This document shows positions 9,756 to 20,600 of a stretch of 64,000 nucleotides of DNA, one piece after another; the stretch's first letter is position 1, and every line of letters starts with the position of its first letter. The notes beneath the pieces were generated by a model. It saw only the letters and a program-made list of their open reading frames with translations, searched no databases and was not told where the DNA came from. The translations under genes and the position numbers were made by a program. Source of the stretch: Bryopsis sp. KO-2023 (Eukaryota > Chlorophyta > Ulvophyceae > Bryopsidales > Bryopsidaceae); the NCBI GenBank assembly GCA_030272585.1, contig BSYQ01000002.1, forward strand, positions 2,294,001-2,358,000, given 5' to 3'.

Positions 9756-12704
9756 ATGCCAGCATGCGGCATAGTGGCATGGAGGATTCATGTGGGTGTG
9801 GGGATGATCGCGTGTTTGCTGTTCGGTGCGACGGACAGCGCGTTGTCGGAGCCTCAGACAGGGCAATCGAACGGAACCTCGCCAGACATAGGCGGTTGCG
9901 AGGCGGTCATAGAATACTCGGCCGTGACCGGTGACCCCGTAAAAGCAAACAAGTCAGCGATTTTCCGGGGATTCATAGTTATCAGCGAGGTGAGCGCCGC
10001 ACGCCAAAAATTCATGTGCGCTGTCTGTCGTGGAAAGAAATCACTGCCTTCACCACCACCCCTTCCTCGCGTGTTTTTCTTTCTTGTTCGCGCTGCTTTT
10101 TTGGGGGAGGGGCGGAGCGGTCGAATCGTTGGGGTTTGGGGTGTCAAAACAACCTGGAGGTAAACCCTGAGCCGGGTTTTTGTGCGATGAATCTTCCAAA
10201 AAGGGTCGAAATTTTGATCAGGATTTTTTCGTAGCGTGGTTTCGTTTTGTAGTCTTGTGATAATGAGAATGTGTTTTTTTTTCAATTGTTCGTCCCCAGC
10301 ATTCCAGTGGGGATGTAAACCTCCAATAGACTTTTTCTGAGGGTGAAGCTATAAGGGGTGGCGCCGATGTTTTCAGAGCCCCTGGACCGTCGCAGATAAC
10401 CCAGGAAAGGGGCGTCGAATTCTCCACCACAACCAGTGATAATATGCAAACGGTGGAGCTTCAGTTTTATTCAGGTTTGCTGCTATCCTACGCAAAAACA
10501 AAAACAAAACAACAAAAAAAGGAAACATTTTTGCAGGGGTTGGGGTTACTTCCGAAAGTCTTTGGGTTTGATGATTTTTATTTTTTTTGTGGGAGGTGTT
10601 TTTTCCCTGAAACATCTTGAAAGAAAAACATCAGGGGAAAAGAAAAAGAAAAAAAAAGAAAAAATCAAAAATAACCCGAATTACTCTTTGTAAATAGAGT
10701 AACTAGTGATACCAGTGGCTCAGGATTTGTTTTTTTTCCCTGCCTTTGATTGGACCACATTTTTCACAATTCGGAGCTCCAAACCGTGTCCTGATTGTTT
10801 TTTTTTTGGGGGGGGGGGGGGTTCTTAGACAACACCACCAACGTGGAAATTGGCTTCAATGCATACAAGGGACTCAGCAACTCATCGGCGCCTTCGGAGC
10901 CTGTCTATAAGGTGGGGCTGCCTTCGGAATTTAAGTTCAATGGTCTGACATGCAACAGAGCCCCTGATGTCCGTCTGCCTCAGGATGTTGGGGTGGAATA
11001 TAATGATGTTGTCAAGCCGAGGAAAAAAGTGTTGGAGTTGGAGTACCTTCCGATCGAATTCACCAACATGCGTTTTTATTACAACGAGTTCGCGTCGAAA
11101 TTTGCTATCTTTGCCTTCAGGTAAACATCGAGGTCTGGAAGCTTGCTTTTTTTATTTTAAAAAAAAAATTCATTAAAAAAAAGTCTGTTTGTGTTCCCTG
11201 GACGGCCTATGGCCAAGGTAAAACCACCTTCACTGAAATTTTCTATCACAGTTATGCAAAAAAAAAGTCTAAAAGGCAGCATTTGAAGTTGTTTTTTCTT
11301 TCTGTCTTGCTGTTCGAGTGACATTTGTATGCTTGTTTTATTAATGAAGGTTAAAAAATGTTGGCAACAAGCCGATCAATCTGACTGACGTGGAGCTCGA
11401 GTACTGGTTTGATGGAGGCGATTTCCAAGACAAACCTCCACATCTGCTTTACAAATCCATGTGCATGACCTCAACTCTCACAGGTAGTAAGCAAACCTGC
11501 AATTTATTTTCTTATTAATTCTTTCCCTGAATTTTCACTCTAAAAAAATAATAATAATGTTAATAATAATAGTTGGGGTTTGCTGTGGAAAACGACAGAC
11601 TGTGAAAATTTCCGCATCGACATCTTGCCTGGTCATCGGTATATCCAAGGAGCTCATTTCAAAGTGAAAATCGAATTTTCTGAAAAAGCCGGTGCATTAA
11701 GTCCTGAGCCCGGGCTGGATTTCGGTGATGAAGAGGAGGTGAGCTTTTTTATTTTATAGGTTTCCATTACTTTTTTTTTTGTTCTGGAGCTTTTCTATTT
11801 TATTTGTTTCCATTACTATTTTTTTTTGTTCAGGAGCTTTTTTATTTTATATATTTTCATTACTATTTTTTTTTTCTGTTCATCATGAATGAGCAGGGTG
11901 GCAAATCAGCAAATCAAAGAAAGGCTGCACTCAGATTTTTATTACTCCTCACAGGAAAACGTTCCAATATATATCTTGTATTTTTGTGCGGACAGACATC
12001 ATTTTGTGCAGAGTTTTTGGATTTTTTTGAAAAAATTGTTTTTGGTTTTAATGATGAGAAGCAGTAAGTTTCTTACATCTTGTTTATTTTTGGTTTTAGC
12101 AATGAAAAGCAGTGAGTTTTTTATTTTATTTTTTTTTGTCAGGAAGAAGAAAGGCCTCCAGTAAGTTTTTTAATCTTGTTGTGTTTTTTTTTCAGGATGA
12201 AGAAAGGCCTTCCTTCATGCTGGAGGCGATTGTGAATGTCACGTCTGTAAAGTTTTTTTCCCAGATCGATGTCACCAAGGATTATTCTTTCCTGAACACA
12301 ACAGTCAACGAAGAAGAATCCCAGCTGCCGCCACAGGTGGTTTCCAGGAAATACGAACCCAACCAGAAATTCCCTGTCTATCATAAGGGCGAAATCGTGT
12401 TCGGCACCCCACCCAAGTCTGATGATGATCAGCAGGTAGTAATGTTTTGCTTGGGTTTTCTTTCCACAGTCCACAATCGATCGAGTGGTGAACAGCTGCT
12501 TATTGCATTCATTATTCTCTGCTCAATTTCAGTTTTTTTAGCGGATAATGGTCAATTTCTGAGGTTTTTTCGTCATTTTTACCTCCTACATAGGTGAAGC
12601 CTGTATCCGATCCCAATCGATATCAATGCTGGTTCAAGAAACCTGGAATTCAGCAGTGCGGTCTGCATGTGAAATACTGTTGCGTGAAATCTCGTTTTGA
12701 TTGA
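9756..12704 (+). CDS. secreted protein with CBM3-like carbohydrate-binding domain (seven exons)
   Basis: Phase-consistent model: 9756-9989, 10330-10474, 10829-11120, 11350-11483, 11599-11738, 12196-12435, 12594-12704, giving 431 residues. The N-terminus (MPACGIVAW... GMIACLLFGATDSALS) looks like a signal peptide. Across exons 3-5, FAFRLKNVGNKPINLTDVE, LEYWF, a CENFRIDI stretch and GAHFKVKIEFSEKAGALSPE follow the pattern of family 3 cellulose-binding modules (F.I.N.G..PI.LSDV..RYYF, then AD..LEI.F..GAG.L.PG). The C-terminal exon is Cys-rich (CWFKKPGIQQCG then VKYCC). Likely role: binding polysaccharide at the cell surface or wall; the substrate is unknown and no catalytic domain is seen. Exon 2 uses a TAG acceptor preceded by a weak tract, the least certain boundary. 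An 18-nt in-frame mini-exon (12143-12160) may be included alternatively. The gene is absent from block B. Confidence 0.65.
11736..11882 (+). repeat. three tandem copies of a donor/polypyrimidine unit inside an intron
   Basis: A unit of about 47 bp (GGAG, GAGCTTTT, ATTTTAT, TTTCCATTACT, T-run, GTTC) occurs three times from the exon 5 donor onward. Further degenerate splice-like units follow at 12050-12195, each ending in a GTAAGTTT or GTGAGTTT donor. Confidence 0.7.
12143..12160 (+). other. candidate 18-nt mini-exon
   Basis: A TTTTTGTCAG acceptor and a GTAAGT donor flank 18 nt encoding EEERPP in frame. The next exon begins with DEERPS, so this looks like a tandem duplication of the exon 6 start. 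Inclusion would lengthen the CBM3-like protein by six residues. Confidence 0.45.
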
Positions 12705-14205
12705 CCCCTGAAGCGCGTCAGGAAACACAATGTGCCCTACCGCGGATTCGAAACTCACACAGTTTCGAGGGGGTCGTCCTTGGCATTTGACTTCGGGTGG
12801 GAGCTGCATACGTTTTTGTTTTTCAATGGCTTACAAAGCTCTAACTTTCACAACGACAAGAATTCCGCTTTTTTTAGTCGTCGTTTTCAAGCGGGTCGAG
12901 AATTTTTTTTTGTCGTCTAGGTGATGAATGGGAGCAGCACTGCACGTCTTGCAAGACAAATTTGTTTGGGGAAATTTTCGTAAAGGATGTGGGTCGTTAA
13001 TCTCCATTTGAGATTTCTGCCAAGGGGGTACTTTTATCGGGCCATAAAAGAATGACACAGGCCATAAAAATAGAAACGCATGCAAGTTCAATGTCAATTT
13101 TCAAATATATTTGAAATATTTCCGAAAATTGATGTTCAGGGTGTTAGTAAACAAGTCATTAGGGCATGAAGGGTTCACAGGAGAAACATTACAAATTGGT
13201 AGTCCCCCAACTCACTGGGTACATTTTTTTTCTCTAACCATCAAACGTATCAAATCCCTGGAACTCATCCCCCCCAAAAAAACTCCCGTGGAATTTTGGA
13301 AGAAAAAAATATGTGAATAAAACAACCTCGATTTCTGTTGGGAAAGAAAAACTCACCCCCTGTGTAGGGAAGAGAAAAAAGAACTAATGACTTTTCTTCG
13401 TAATAAAACATAGGAAGAAACACAGTGCTTCCCATCTTTTTTGAAAAACAAGCATCACAAAGCCTACAAAATGAAACAGATATAGTACACAATCTTTTTG
13501 AGCAAATCCCCTTCTCTTCTCCTTCATCTAAAACTTTTGACCCCTCTTTTGTTGTTTTCATCCCCTTTATATAAAGATATATGCAGGAAAAAATGCCTGC
13601 ATTTTTTTTCCTCCTCCAAGTATCCAGTTTTTTGTGGTTTGGTGACCGAGGAAAGTTTCGGACACAACGCAGAAAAACAATTCAGCCATCGCCTTCTCCC
13701 ACCCTCCCCCCCCCCCCCCCAAAAAAAAAAAATCATTCATCGCTCATGCTCCTCCCAGAATAATTCTACCAGTACAAGGCTTCAGCTAGTTGTGCTTTTT
13801 TTAACCCGATACCCACCTCGCCTTGATTGTGAGGATGCCACGAAGTATAAACTTTTGCACCAAGCAGATTTTTCGCTTATTCTTTATTCGCTTTTCCATG
13901 GCGCCGAAATTTGTAGATAAAGTAGATGCCTGATCGGATGCATCCCCATCCGATGCTTCCAAGAAAGCCCAGCCCCTCTAGAATATATTTCTTTCCTTTT
14001 TTTCCTTTTCTTTTTCATTTCGATTATTTTCCCCCCCACCTAAAACCAATAGTCAAATTCGACCAGGGCGCTACTGTTGTACAAAATTCTGAAATCCACT
14101 CTTTTTTCTTCCCATTTTTTTTTTTAAACTACCCCCAAGAAAACCAAAAGTCGAACGCAGTCGACCATGGCGCTACTGTTGTACGAACTTCTAACATGCA
14201 ACCTG
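12697..14205. repeat. segmental duplication block A2 (copy of 50235-51094 plus 55667-55925)
   Basis: From the 3' end of the CBM3-like gene onward the sequence matches block B, for example around 13160-13220 against 50685-50750. Near 14200 it matches the flank distal to the LINE (CGCAGTCGAC, ATGGCGCTACTGTTGTAC). This copy has no LINE but holds about 235 bp at 13565-13800 without counterpart in block B. It also has an internal repeat (14045-14100 against 14146-14200). No gene is supported in it. Confidence 0.85.
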
Positions 14206-14358
14206 GACCCTTGTTCCATGGAACCCTCCAATTTTTTTTTAGTTTTTCTCGACTTAATTTTTCTCCCTACTAAAAAAAGCCCCCTTCCCTAACCCATCTC
14301 TTTTTTTCCATCAAACTCACAAGCAATAAAAATAAAAATACAACAGCAGCCGCTACCG

Positions 14359-15411
14359 CTACCGTTTTAAGGCAAATCTGAGCGCTTTCCTTGCGACAAA
14401 GAGCCCAATCGCTCCTACTGCAGACGTCTTGATCCATCTGCTCCTCCATATCCCATTGTTTGCTACCCTCATTTCCACCTCGTCAGGATTGGCTCTGGCA
14501 TTCTCAGGCCCCTGCGGAAACGGGCTGCCAGGCCGACTGTTCCTCTTGTCCTCCGCATTTTCGATCATTGTCTCCATATCCATACCCTCCTCCACCAGAT
14601 TCCTGTCCCTTGCACTCACGTCGGGCACGTCCCTCATACTGGTTTGGGCATCTCCCGCAGATTCTTTCCGCATGTTTTCCTCCAGCTGCCGTGAAAGCCT
14701 CCTGTTTTCGATTGCTGTAGTCATCGCCGCCCTCTCTGCTTCGGCCCATCTGTAGTTCATTTCGTTTAGACGACTCTGGAAAACAAAAACAACACAGCCC
14801 TGGAATAAAATGATAAGGAAAGCGGAGAGATTTCCAAAGACAGTCAACCCCCCCTGACTCGTCTCACTGCTCCTCAAATTGTTCACCTGGAGCCCTTCCA
14901 CCGTTTGATTGAGCCTTTTATTCTCAGCGAGGGATTCCTCCAGCTGCGTGTACAGGCGCATGTTCTCCTGCTTCATCATAGAGGGAGGCTTCGAAATAAG
15001 AGGAGCGCTGGTTGTAAACGAGCCCTGGGATGGGTGCTGGGAGGCTCTTGGACCCAACTGGCTTCCTTGAGCGCCCCGGTCAAGGAGGAAAGAGAAATCC
15101 AAGCTTGGAACTCCTTCAGGTTTGACCCACGACAAGCCTCGGTCGGTGTATGCAAGGCAAATATCGTCAACCTTGCTGTTGAACGAAAAGTCATCAGTTG
15201 AAATCACTTCTTGGCTTTCTTGGGAGGACGTTTCAGACTCGTTAGGAGTAGATGGTGGGCTCGGGATGCCTTCCAGTACTTTTTCAAACGCTTCAAAAGC
15301 ATCTGCTTGACGCGGTGTTGAATCCGAATCTTCCACATGTCCCCAGCAAATGAGGTGAGCACCGCCGTCAGGCGAGTGGGGTGTGGAGCCCCTGGTGGAT
15401 CTGTTGTTTTC
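14359..15411 (-). CDS. tail-anchored coiled-coil protein, family member 1
   Basis: Two exons are supported: 15411-14887 after a TTTCTCAG acceptor, and 14775-14359 ending in TAA. The 111-nt gap has GT-AG ends but is itself open and in frame. Order of features: acidic Ser/Pro-rich N-terminal part with the family motif HLICWG and IPSPPSTP, a coiled coil (ENMRLYTQLEESLAENKRLN), a second coil after the intron (ERAAMTTAIENRRLSRQLEE), the conserved RPGSPFPQGPE block, and a C-terminal hydrophobic stretch followed by KALRFALKR, suggesting a tail anchor. Paralogues lie at 40003-41021 and 61701-62756 on the other strand. Exon 1 is not resolved; an open frame with ATG at 15543 continues upstream without a splice but is not conserved. 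Function unknown; perhaps a membrane scaffold or tether. Confidence 0.65.
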   Translation of the reverse strand, partial: ENNRSTRGSTPHSPDGGAHLICWGHVEDSDSTPRQADAFEAFEKVLEGIPSPPSTPNESETSSQESQEVISTDDFSFNSKVDDICLAYTDRGLSWVKPEGVPSLDFSFLLDRGAQGSQLGPRASQHPSQGSFTTSAPLISKPPSMMKQENMRLYTQLEESLAENKRLNQTVEGLQVNNLRSSETSQGGLTVFGNLSAFLIILFQGCVVFVFQSRLNEMNYRWAEAERAAMTTAIENRRLSRQLEENMRKESAGDAQTSMRDVPDVSARDRNLVEEGMDMETMIENAEDKRNSRPGSPFPQGPENARANPDEVEMRVANNGIWRSRWIKTSAVGAIGLFVARKALRFALKR

Positions 15412-15611
15412 CTGAGAAATGGTAACACTCAAATAATCATCCATGCATGTCTCGAGCATTACCAGAATGCCAACCAACCCAAAGGTGCAAGGCGGCGAGC
15501 AAAAGAAAGCGCCTCGAGAAAAACGACAGGGCACCGTCGACATTCATGAGTTTGAAGGAAGTCGAGAAGAAAAAAATGACCCCCTCCCCGACTTTAGGGC
15601 GAAAAATATTT

Positions 15612-15637
15612 GGGGCGTACCATTAATGGTACGCCCC
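15612..15637. promoter_or_regulatory. 26-bp perfect palindrome upstream of family member 1
   Basis: GGGGCGTACCATT followed by its exact reverse complement. A related 23-bp palindrome lies at 39480-39502 upstream of family member 2. It may be a dimeric factor-binding site; this is inference. Confidence 0.55.
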
Positions 15638-15639
15638 CT

Positions 15640-16765
15640 CGCTGGGAGGCGCTTGTCGAAACTGACCACTGTGCTTGAAACAACATTGACCACATATAAT
15701 GAAAGGCGAAAAAGCCCTTGAAGACCAGGGAGAGTAGGCCATAGAAGCATGAATGCCACCATAGACCTACCAGTTCCATCTTTTGCGCGCGTCTTGATAG
15801 CAAAACGGGATCTTCTTGGTAAGATAGTCTCCCGCAATTCTCGATTGCAGTTCAGGTGCAAGCAAGAAAACCCTGTTTCTGTTGTTTAGAGGTTGGTTCT
15901 CCTCCAGTGGCCATTAAAGACTCACGACCGCCCACCAGTCGGTCAAGTTGGTTACAGAAAGGGAGGTACAGTTACAGGGTCAGGCAGGAATAGATTCTGT
16001 TGAATTCAAGGGGGTTTGAATATTTTTTCGACAAGAGAATCCATGCCTGTCTGACCATGAAACTGTGTAGCGCCGTTGTACCGCCCTTTCTCTAGCTTTC
16101 TACCAACCCCCCCACCCCACTCCAGGGGGGAGATTATCCTTAAATGCTGTGAAAGTTCTTCAACGTTTTTAGGGTCTTGTGGGTATTTGTTTTTGAAACC
16201 AAAAGTTTTTTTGAATGCCTTCCTGTGCGATTTGAAAATTTGTGTGCTAGGATATCCAACTTTATGATGATTTCATTGTCAATCGAATGATCATTGAAAT
16301 AGGAAAAAGGCACTTTTTTGTAAGTTCATTGCTGTTTACAGTGGGATCCTCACAAAACTCCCATCTGGTGTTTTGATCGTGCTGGTTGATTTTTGACCAC
16401 CATTCTCGATTAACTTAAATGAAGCAAAAAATATATATTGTCACCAGATTAAAAACAAGGGACTTGCACCAGAAAGGTAAGAAAAAATCACCTGAAATCC
16501 ATTTTGTGATGGATAGTTACAAAAATTTAGAATTTTCTTTCCGAGGCAGCAAACAAGTGCTAGTTTTGCCCCCCCCAAAAAAAACAGTTTCTCTCCTTTA
16601 CCTGACCCCCCCCCCACAACAGTGTGAAAAAAATTGATGGAAAATCGAAGCAATCCACCCTTGAAAAAAACAAAAAATCTGTGCATGTTAACTTGATAGA
16701 ATGATCGATAGAAAGAGAACAACAAACAAGATTCTTAAAATAGAACATCGCCTTTTTGACGCCAC
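15640..16765. other. intergenic, no supported gene
   Basis: Homopolymer runs and short open frames only. Similarity to the regions upstream of the other tail-anchored family members is weak past 15.9 kb. Confidence 0.45.
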
Positions 16766-17335
16766 TCAATGCGACTCAATTTGATTTTTGGGGTTCTTGT
16801 CCCCAGCATCATCAGAGAGGGGCGGCGCGATTTCCTGGGCCTCATATTTCGCAATCCATATCCCCACGATATAAGCATCGATAAACAGCTGCGAGATATG
16901 TGCAATCACGCAAGGAATCGTGATCAACCCCAAATCCCCCACCTCGCTCTCCTTCAAAAACGAAATAACAGTCACCGTAACCGGCAGCGTTTTCTGACTC
17001 GCCATGATGAGTACCGCTTTCCGCTCCCTGTCGCTCAACCGCAGGATGCCCACCCCTGCAAAATTGAACGCCAAAAACACCAGGTGCATGGCGATCGCAC
17101 CCGCGAGCGCTTCGAGAATGTTCACGACGCTCTGTTTCATTATCCCCTCCTGTGAACGGCTGAGCGTTTGCCACACGATGCAAATGAGCGACACGCTGCT
17201 CGTTAGACTGAGGAGCGTCTTGTACCTCGTGACGAATCGCTGCACTGTCAAGTGGGTTTCCCGCACCCCCTTCCCGATCACCAGAGCGTTGGCATCATGA
17301 ATCTGTTCCGTGTGAATGCTCCCCAATCGATCCAT
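16766..17335 (-). pseudogene. C-terminal half of a BASS4/SLC10A7-type (SBF-like) transporter, 5'-truncated
   Basis: The frame from the ATG at 17335 to 16766 encodes about 189 residues. It matches the C-terminal half of the SBF-like family (plant BASS4, animal SLC10A7): VQRFVTRYKTLLSLTSS, a membrane segment with IVWQTLSRSQ, AGAIAMHLVFLAFNF, then the signature LRLSDRERKAVLIMASQKTLPVTVTVISF, followed by LGLITIPCVIAHISQLFIDAYIVG. About three to four membrane segments are present. The N-terminal half of the usual ten-segment protein is missing: upstream, the frame closes at a TAA at 17393-17395 and the opposite strand starts another gene. It could be a relic or the last exon of a gene whose other exons I failed to find. 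The encoded piece has no internal stops, so decay may be recent. Confidence 0.6.
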
Positions 17336-17398
17336 ATTCACAACTCCATCTGCTGCTTTCTTCCCGAAGTGTGTACTTCTATTTCTGACGATTTAAGG

Positions 17399-18693
17399 AT
17401 GATCGTGCCATCGTCGAGGGCAGCTCTCAGCGCACTCGGTGTGGACTCTTGCCCGTTTCCAGAGGCGGAAGAGCCCTTCCACACATACAAGTATCACGAA
17501 GGGTGTGTGCTTCCCCAAGAGTGGGATGCCAGCAAGATCACAGGGAGCATCCATTTCCACAACACCTCTTTATCGTGCTCTGAAAAGTGCAAGATGAACG
17601 ATCGCCTGCTGGATATTCCAGTCGTAAAAGTCTCCACGGTAAGGCAAGCATTGCAACGTTTGGCGGCGCGTTGTTGTTTGATGATTTCAAATCATTTTTT
17701 TTGGAGGTCTGATTGAGTGGGTGGGTGTGCAGGCGGATAGTCGTCAGCTTGTGGCTGCGATTGGCGGTATGATATCCGATCCTCAAATCCTTGAGATACA
17801 TTTGCTCGGGAAAGTGGTAGTTTACGAGCATCAGTGGTCGAACCCCTTCACGATTGTGGCGAGAACGGGGACAAGAATGTCGATCGATGGGCGCTTGGAA
17901 GATGGGAGTCATGCAGCCCTTGCGTTCCTAGCAAATGACGTATTGATCAAGGCGCTTGGGGCATTTACGCTCCAGCTGACGAACATCAAAGTAGAGTTGG
18001 AGATCTTCAAACCGGGCTTCCTCTCAAAAACGGACTGGAAATTCCAGTTCTGTGATGGTGAAGATTACTTTTACAAGGTGAGCTTGATCGTGGTTTGAGC
18101 TGTGGTTTTCCTGATCAAACCCCAGCACGAGTTATCTTTCGCATCCTGAAAGCTATTGAAAATCGAACGTCACTTTGCTGCAGTGGCCGCTGTATCTTCC
18201 CTACCCGTTCGCTCTCCAAGACTCGCTGGTTCAAATAGCCAATGTTTCGATAGTGTATCGAACATGTCCCTCCAACCTCGACCTGGACAGATTCGTCGCT
18301 TCGCTGGAGGATTTCAAAGAACACTTCGTCAAGAGGGACTACGGAAATCTCACCATCGCCCCCCCATCGTTCTCGATCAACAAACTTGAGGGAGCTGGCA
18401 TATTCTTCGATCAGTTCGACGTCAGCCTTCCAGCTTTCTTGGGGGATGGAGCTTCGTGGTCGCCGGTTCTCCTGAACCATCTGGAGTTGCACAACGTCAC
18501 GGTCGTTTGTGAATCTTTTGGTGAAGCAGTAAGTGAGATCCCTCGGTGCTTTGGGGGAGAGGGGAGCCTCAACGGCGGCGAGGGGATGGAGACTCCGAAC
18601 AAAACGGGCAATGCAGCCCCAATGGTCTCGTTTTTAGACTTGTGGATAGTTTTTTCTCTGACGACAGTGTTCTTTGTGGAATCCTGGTTGTGA
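17399..18693 (+). CDS. unknown multi-exon gene, extracellular-type protein with C-terminal membrane segment
   Basis: Exons 17399-17638, 17733-18077 and 18184-18693 are in phase 0 throughout and end in TGA. The first ATG in frame is at 17399; an upstream exon carrying a signal peptide is possible, since the frame is open further 5'. The protein has conserved-looking Cys residues (FHTYKYHEGC, SCSEKCKMN), a middle with short beta-strand-like repeats (TGTRMSIDGRLEDGSHAALAF), an N-glycosylation-rich part, and a hydrophobic C-terminus (FLDLWIVFSLTTVFFV). Asparagine-rich beta-helix-like folds are possible, but I do not recognise a family. A strong donor, GTAAGTGAG, lies at 18530, so the last 160 nt may be intronic in some transcripts, joining to sequence near 18760. 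Confidence 0.5.
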
Positions 18694-19143
18694 AAGCTTG
18701 AAGGCGGGGTTTTGTCTATTGGTGTGTTTTGCACGATCTCCTGTGATGTTGGCCTTCCAGGTACCACGTCCTGTATCTCCTTCAACAGCTTACTCTTTCA
18801 AAACAACAAAAAACAGAAGTTGATTGTGGGGGCGTTTCCTAGGCAAGTAGCTCCTGCGAAAGATACACGAAGAAAAAAGGGGGGGAAGGACTCATTGCTC
18901 CACTTATCCATCTCGGTTTAACCTTGTTCCAGACAGGGTTTCTCATGATCGCTCCACACAAGGGCGTTATTACTTGATGTGTCAAGTCATAAAACAGACA
19001 AAATAATTCTCAGCAGGCACACCTTTCTTTTGTAGGATGCTCAAATCCCTCTCAATATTTTCTCTCGCCGAAAAAACATTAGTTCGCCAGGTTTCAAAAC
19101 TATCGGACGAGCCAAACATCCAAAAAGTTCCCTTCAGTCGAGA

Positions 19144-20220
19144 TCAATCTTTCTCCTCCGTAGAAGAGTGGTCAAAAAAGTCCCACACCAAGATTTCACC
19201 ATCACGCCTCACAACAGTGAGCTTCTCCTCCGTCAAGAAAAAACCCATGAAGCCACCTCCCACATTAAGCGTGCTGAGCCAACAGCCCTCGGCAATATCG
19301 CGAATCACCACGTCGAGGTGACTTTGTCCACAATGGGCAAATTTGTTTTCGCTCAGCGCCACAACACCGCACAACCAATAGTCGTCCATATGAATAACCC
19401 TCAAAGACTGAAAGGTTTCTTGAACCCATATCCGGACGGTGCCATCCATAGAGCAGCTAATGATCAGATTCTTGTTTACATCAACGCACCCGACACAGCG
19501 AAAGTGCCCCTTCAGCGTTGCAACGCGATGGCACGACGCCAAGCTCCACACTTCGAGATCTCCACAACTCAATCCACACACCAACAAATCTGCTTCCGTT
19601 GCAAAAGCCGCACACCTGATACTGTTTTCCCTCCCCTCCCAACCGTCAACCACATCATTCAAGACCTTGACACGATTCCAACTCTCCTTGCTCCACAATT
19701 CCAGCCCCCCTCCTGCACCACCAATGACCATGTGTTCTCCGACGTCCACCGTCGCATAAACTTCGAAACTAAGCACAAGAGACGCGACTCTTTTGAATCC
19801 AGGTATTTCCAACACTTCCACGTTTTGGTTGTTCTCATCGCACAGGAGCATTCCATCGATCAAGCACAAAGTCAAACCCCAAGCTGACGCCATAGCATGA
19901 GTGGAGACCTCACCGTTTTCAACGTTCACCAACACAATCGCTCCCCACTGCATGATCGCAAGCATGTTGCCCCGCATAACACATCTGTCGAATTGAGTCG
20001 ACCGATTCTTGGGGAACTCGATACACTTTGGCACCACTGTGCCACATCGCCAGGCTCTCTCCAGGCCGATTTTCTTAGCGAAACTGTCTTCTTTTGTGAC
20101 ATCCTTCCAAGCCTTAGCGACACAGGAGCACCTGGCCAAAGCCCTTGGGCAGAGCCCCTCGAAAATTCGACCGAGAACGCCACTCGGGAGCTCCCACTCA
20201 ACACTCACGTAATCGCTCAT
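19144..20220 (-). CDS. F-box / WD40-repeat protein, member 1
   Basis: Single exon of 358 codons from ATG 20220 (MSDYVSVEWELPSG), chosen because the same start is conserved in the paralogue at 43858. Residues 9-45 form an F-box (LPSGVLGRIFEGLCPRALA, CSCVAKAWKDV), which in this class binds Skp1 in SCF ubiquitin ligases. The rest contains WD40 blades, recognisable by LELWSKESW, LEVWSLASC, VRIWVQETF and a final ILVWDFFDH; seven blades are plausible, with the first two degenerate. A substrate adaptor for ubiquitination is the likely role; the substrate is unknown. Paralogues: 42803-43858 (very similar, with promoter similarity) and the diverged, disrupted copy at 36333-37382. Confidence 0.8.
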   Translation of the reverse strand: MSDYVSVEWELPSGVLGRIFEGLCPRALARCSCVAKAWKDVTKEDSFAKKIGLERAWRCGTVVPKCIEFPKNRSTQFDRCVMRGNMLAIMQWGAIVLVNVENGEVSTHAMASAWGLTLCLIDGMLLCDENNQNVEVLEIPGFKRVASLVLSFEVYATVDVGEHMVIGGAGGGLELWSKESWNRVKVLNDVVDGWEGRENSIRCAAFATEADLLVCGLSCGDLEVWSLASCHRVATLKGHFRCVGCVDVNKNLIISCSMDGTVRIWVQETFQSLRVIHMDDYWLCGVVALSENKFAHCGQSHLDVVIRDIAEGCWLSTLNVGGGFMGFFLTEEKLTVVRRDGEILVWDFFDHSSTEEKD

Positions 20221-20600
20221 TGTTCCGAACCCCTGGATAGCAACCGGTAGATCTTTGTCCCCAATTTGTTTTTCACCCAAGCTTCGTGCTTGCGTTGCTT
20301 TTCACAGAAACAAAAGCGGAAGAATTAGTTCTGCTCCTCCAGCGGACGCGAGCACGAGACACAAACTCCACAACAACGTTTTTTGGAAAGAAAAGAAAAT
20401 GGCCGTCCAGGAGGATGGCCTTCAGTTTTTCGGTGAAGGTGGGACGTTAAGGTACAGACAACGATGCGTTTTGTGTTACAATCTTTGCAAAAAGGGTTGA
20501 CGACAAGGGCCAAGAGATCTCCCTGTGCACGGAAACGAAGCTGCACGTCAGCGTGACGGATCGCATGTCTGACTCATGGACGTGTCTGCTTAAGAAAAAA
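20221..20600 (-). promoter_or_regulatory. upstream region conserved with member 3 (43859-44160)
   Basis: Scattered identical blocks, such as ACGATGCGTTTT and AACGAAnCTGCACG, are shared in order with the region upstream of the paralogue at 43858, so the duplication included about 300 bp of promoter. No specific motif can be named. Confidence 0.45.

Noticed and set aside
19168..19887. Plus-strand 239-codon frame over the F-box/WD40 gene
   Set aside because: Antisense shadow of the minus-strand gene, which has clear F-box and WD40 motifs.
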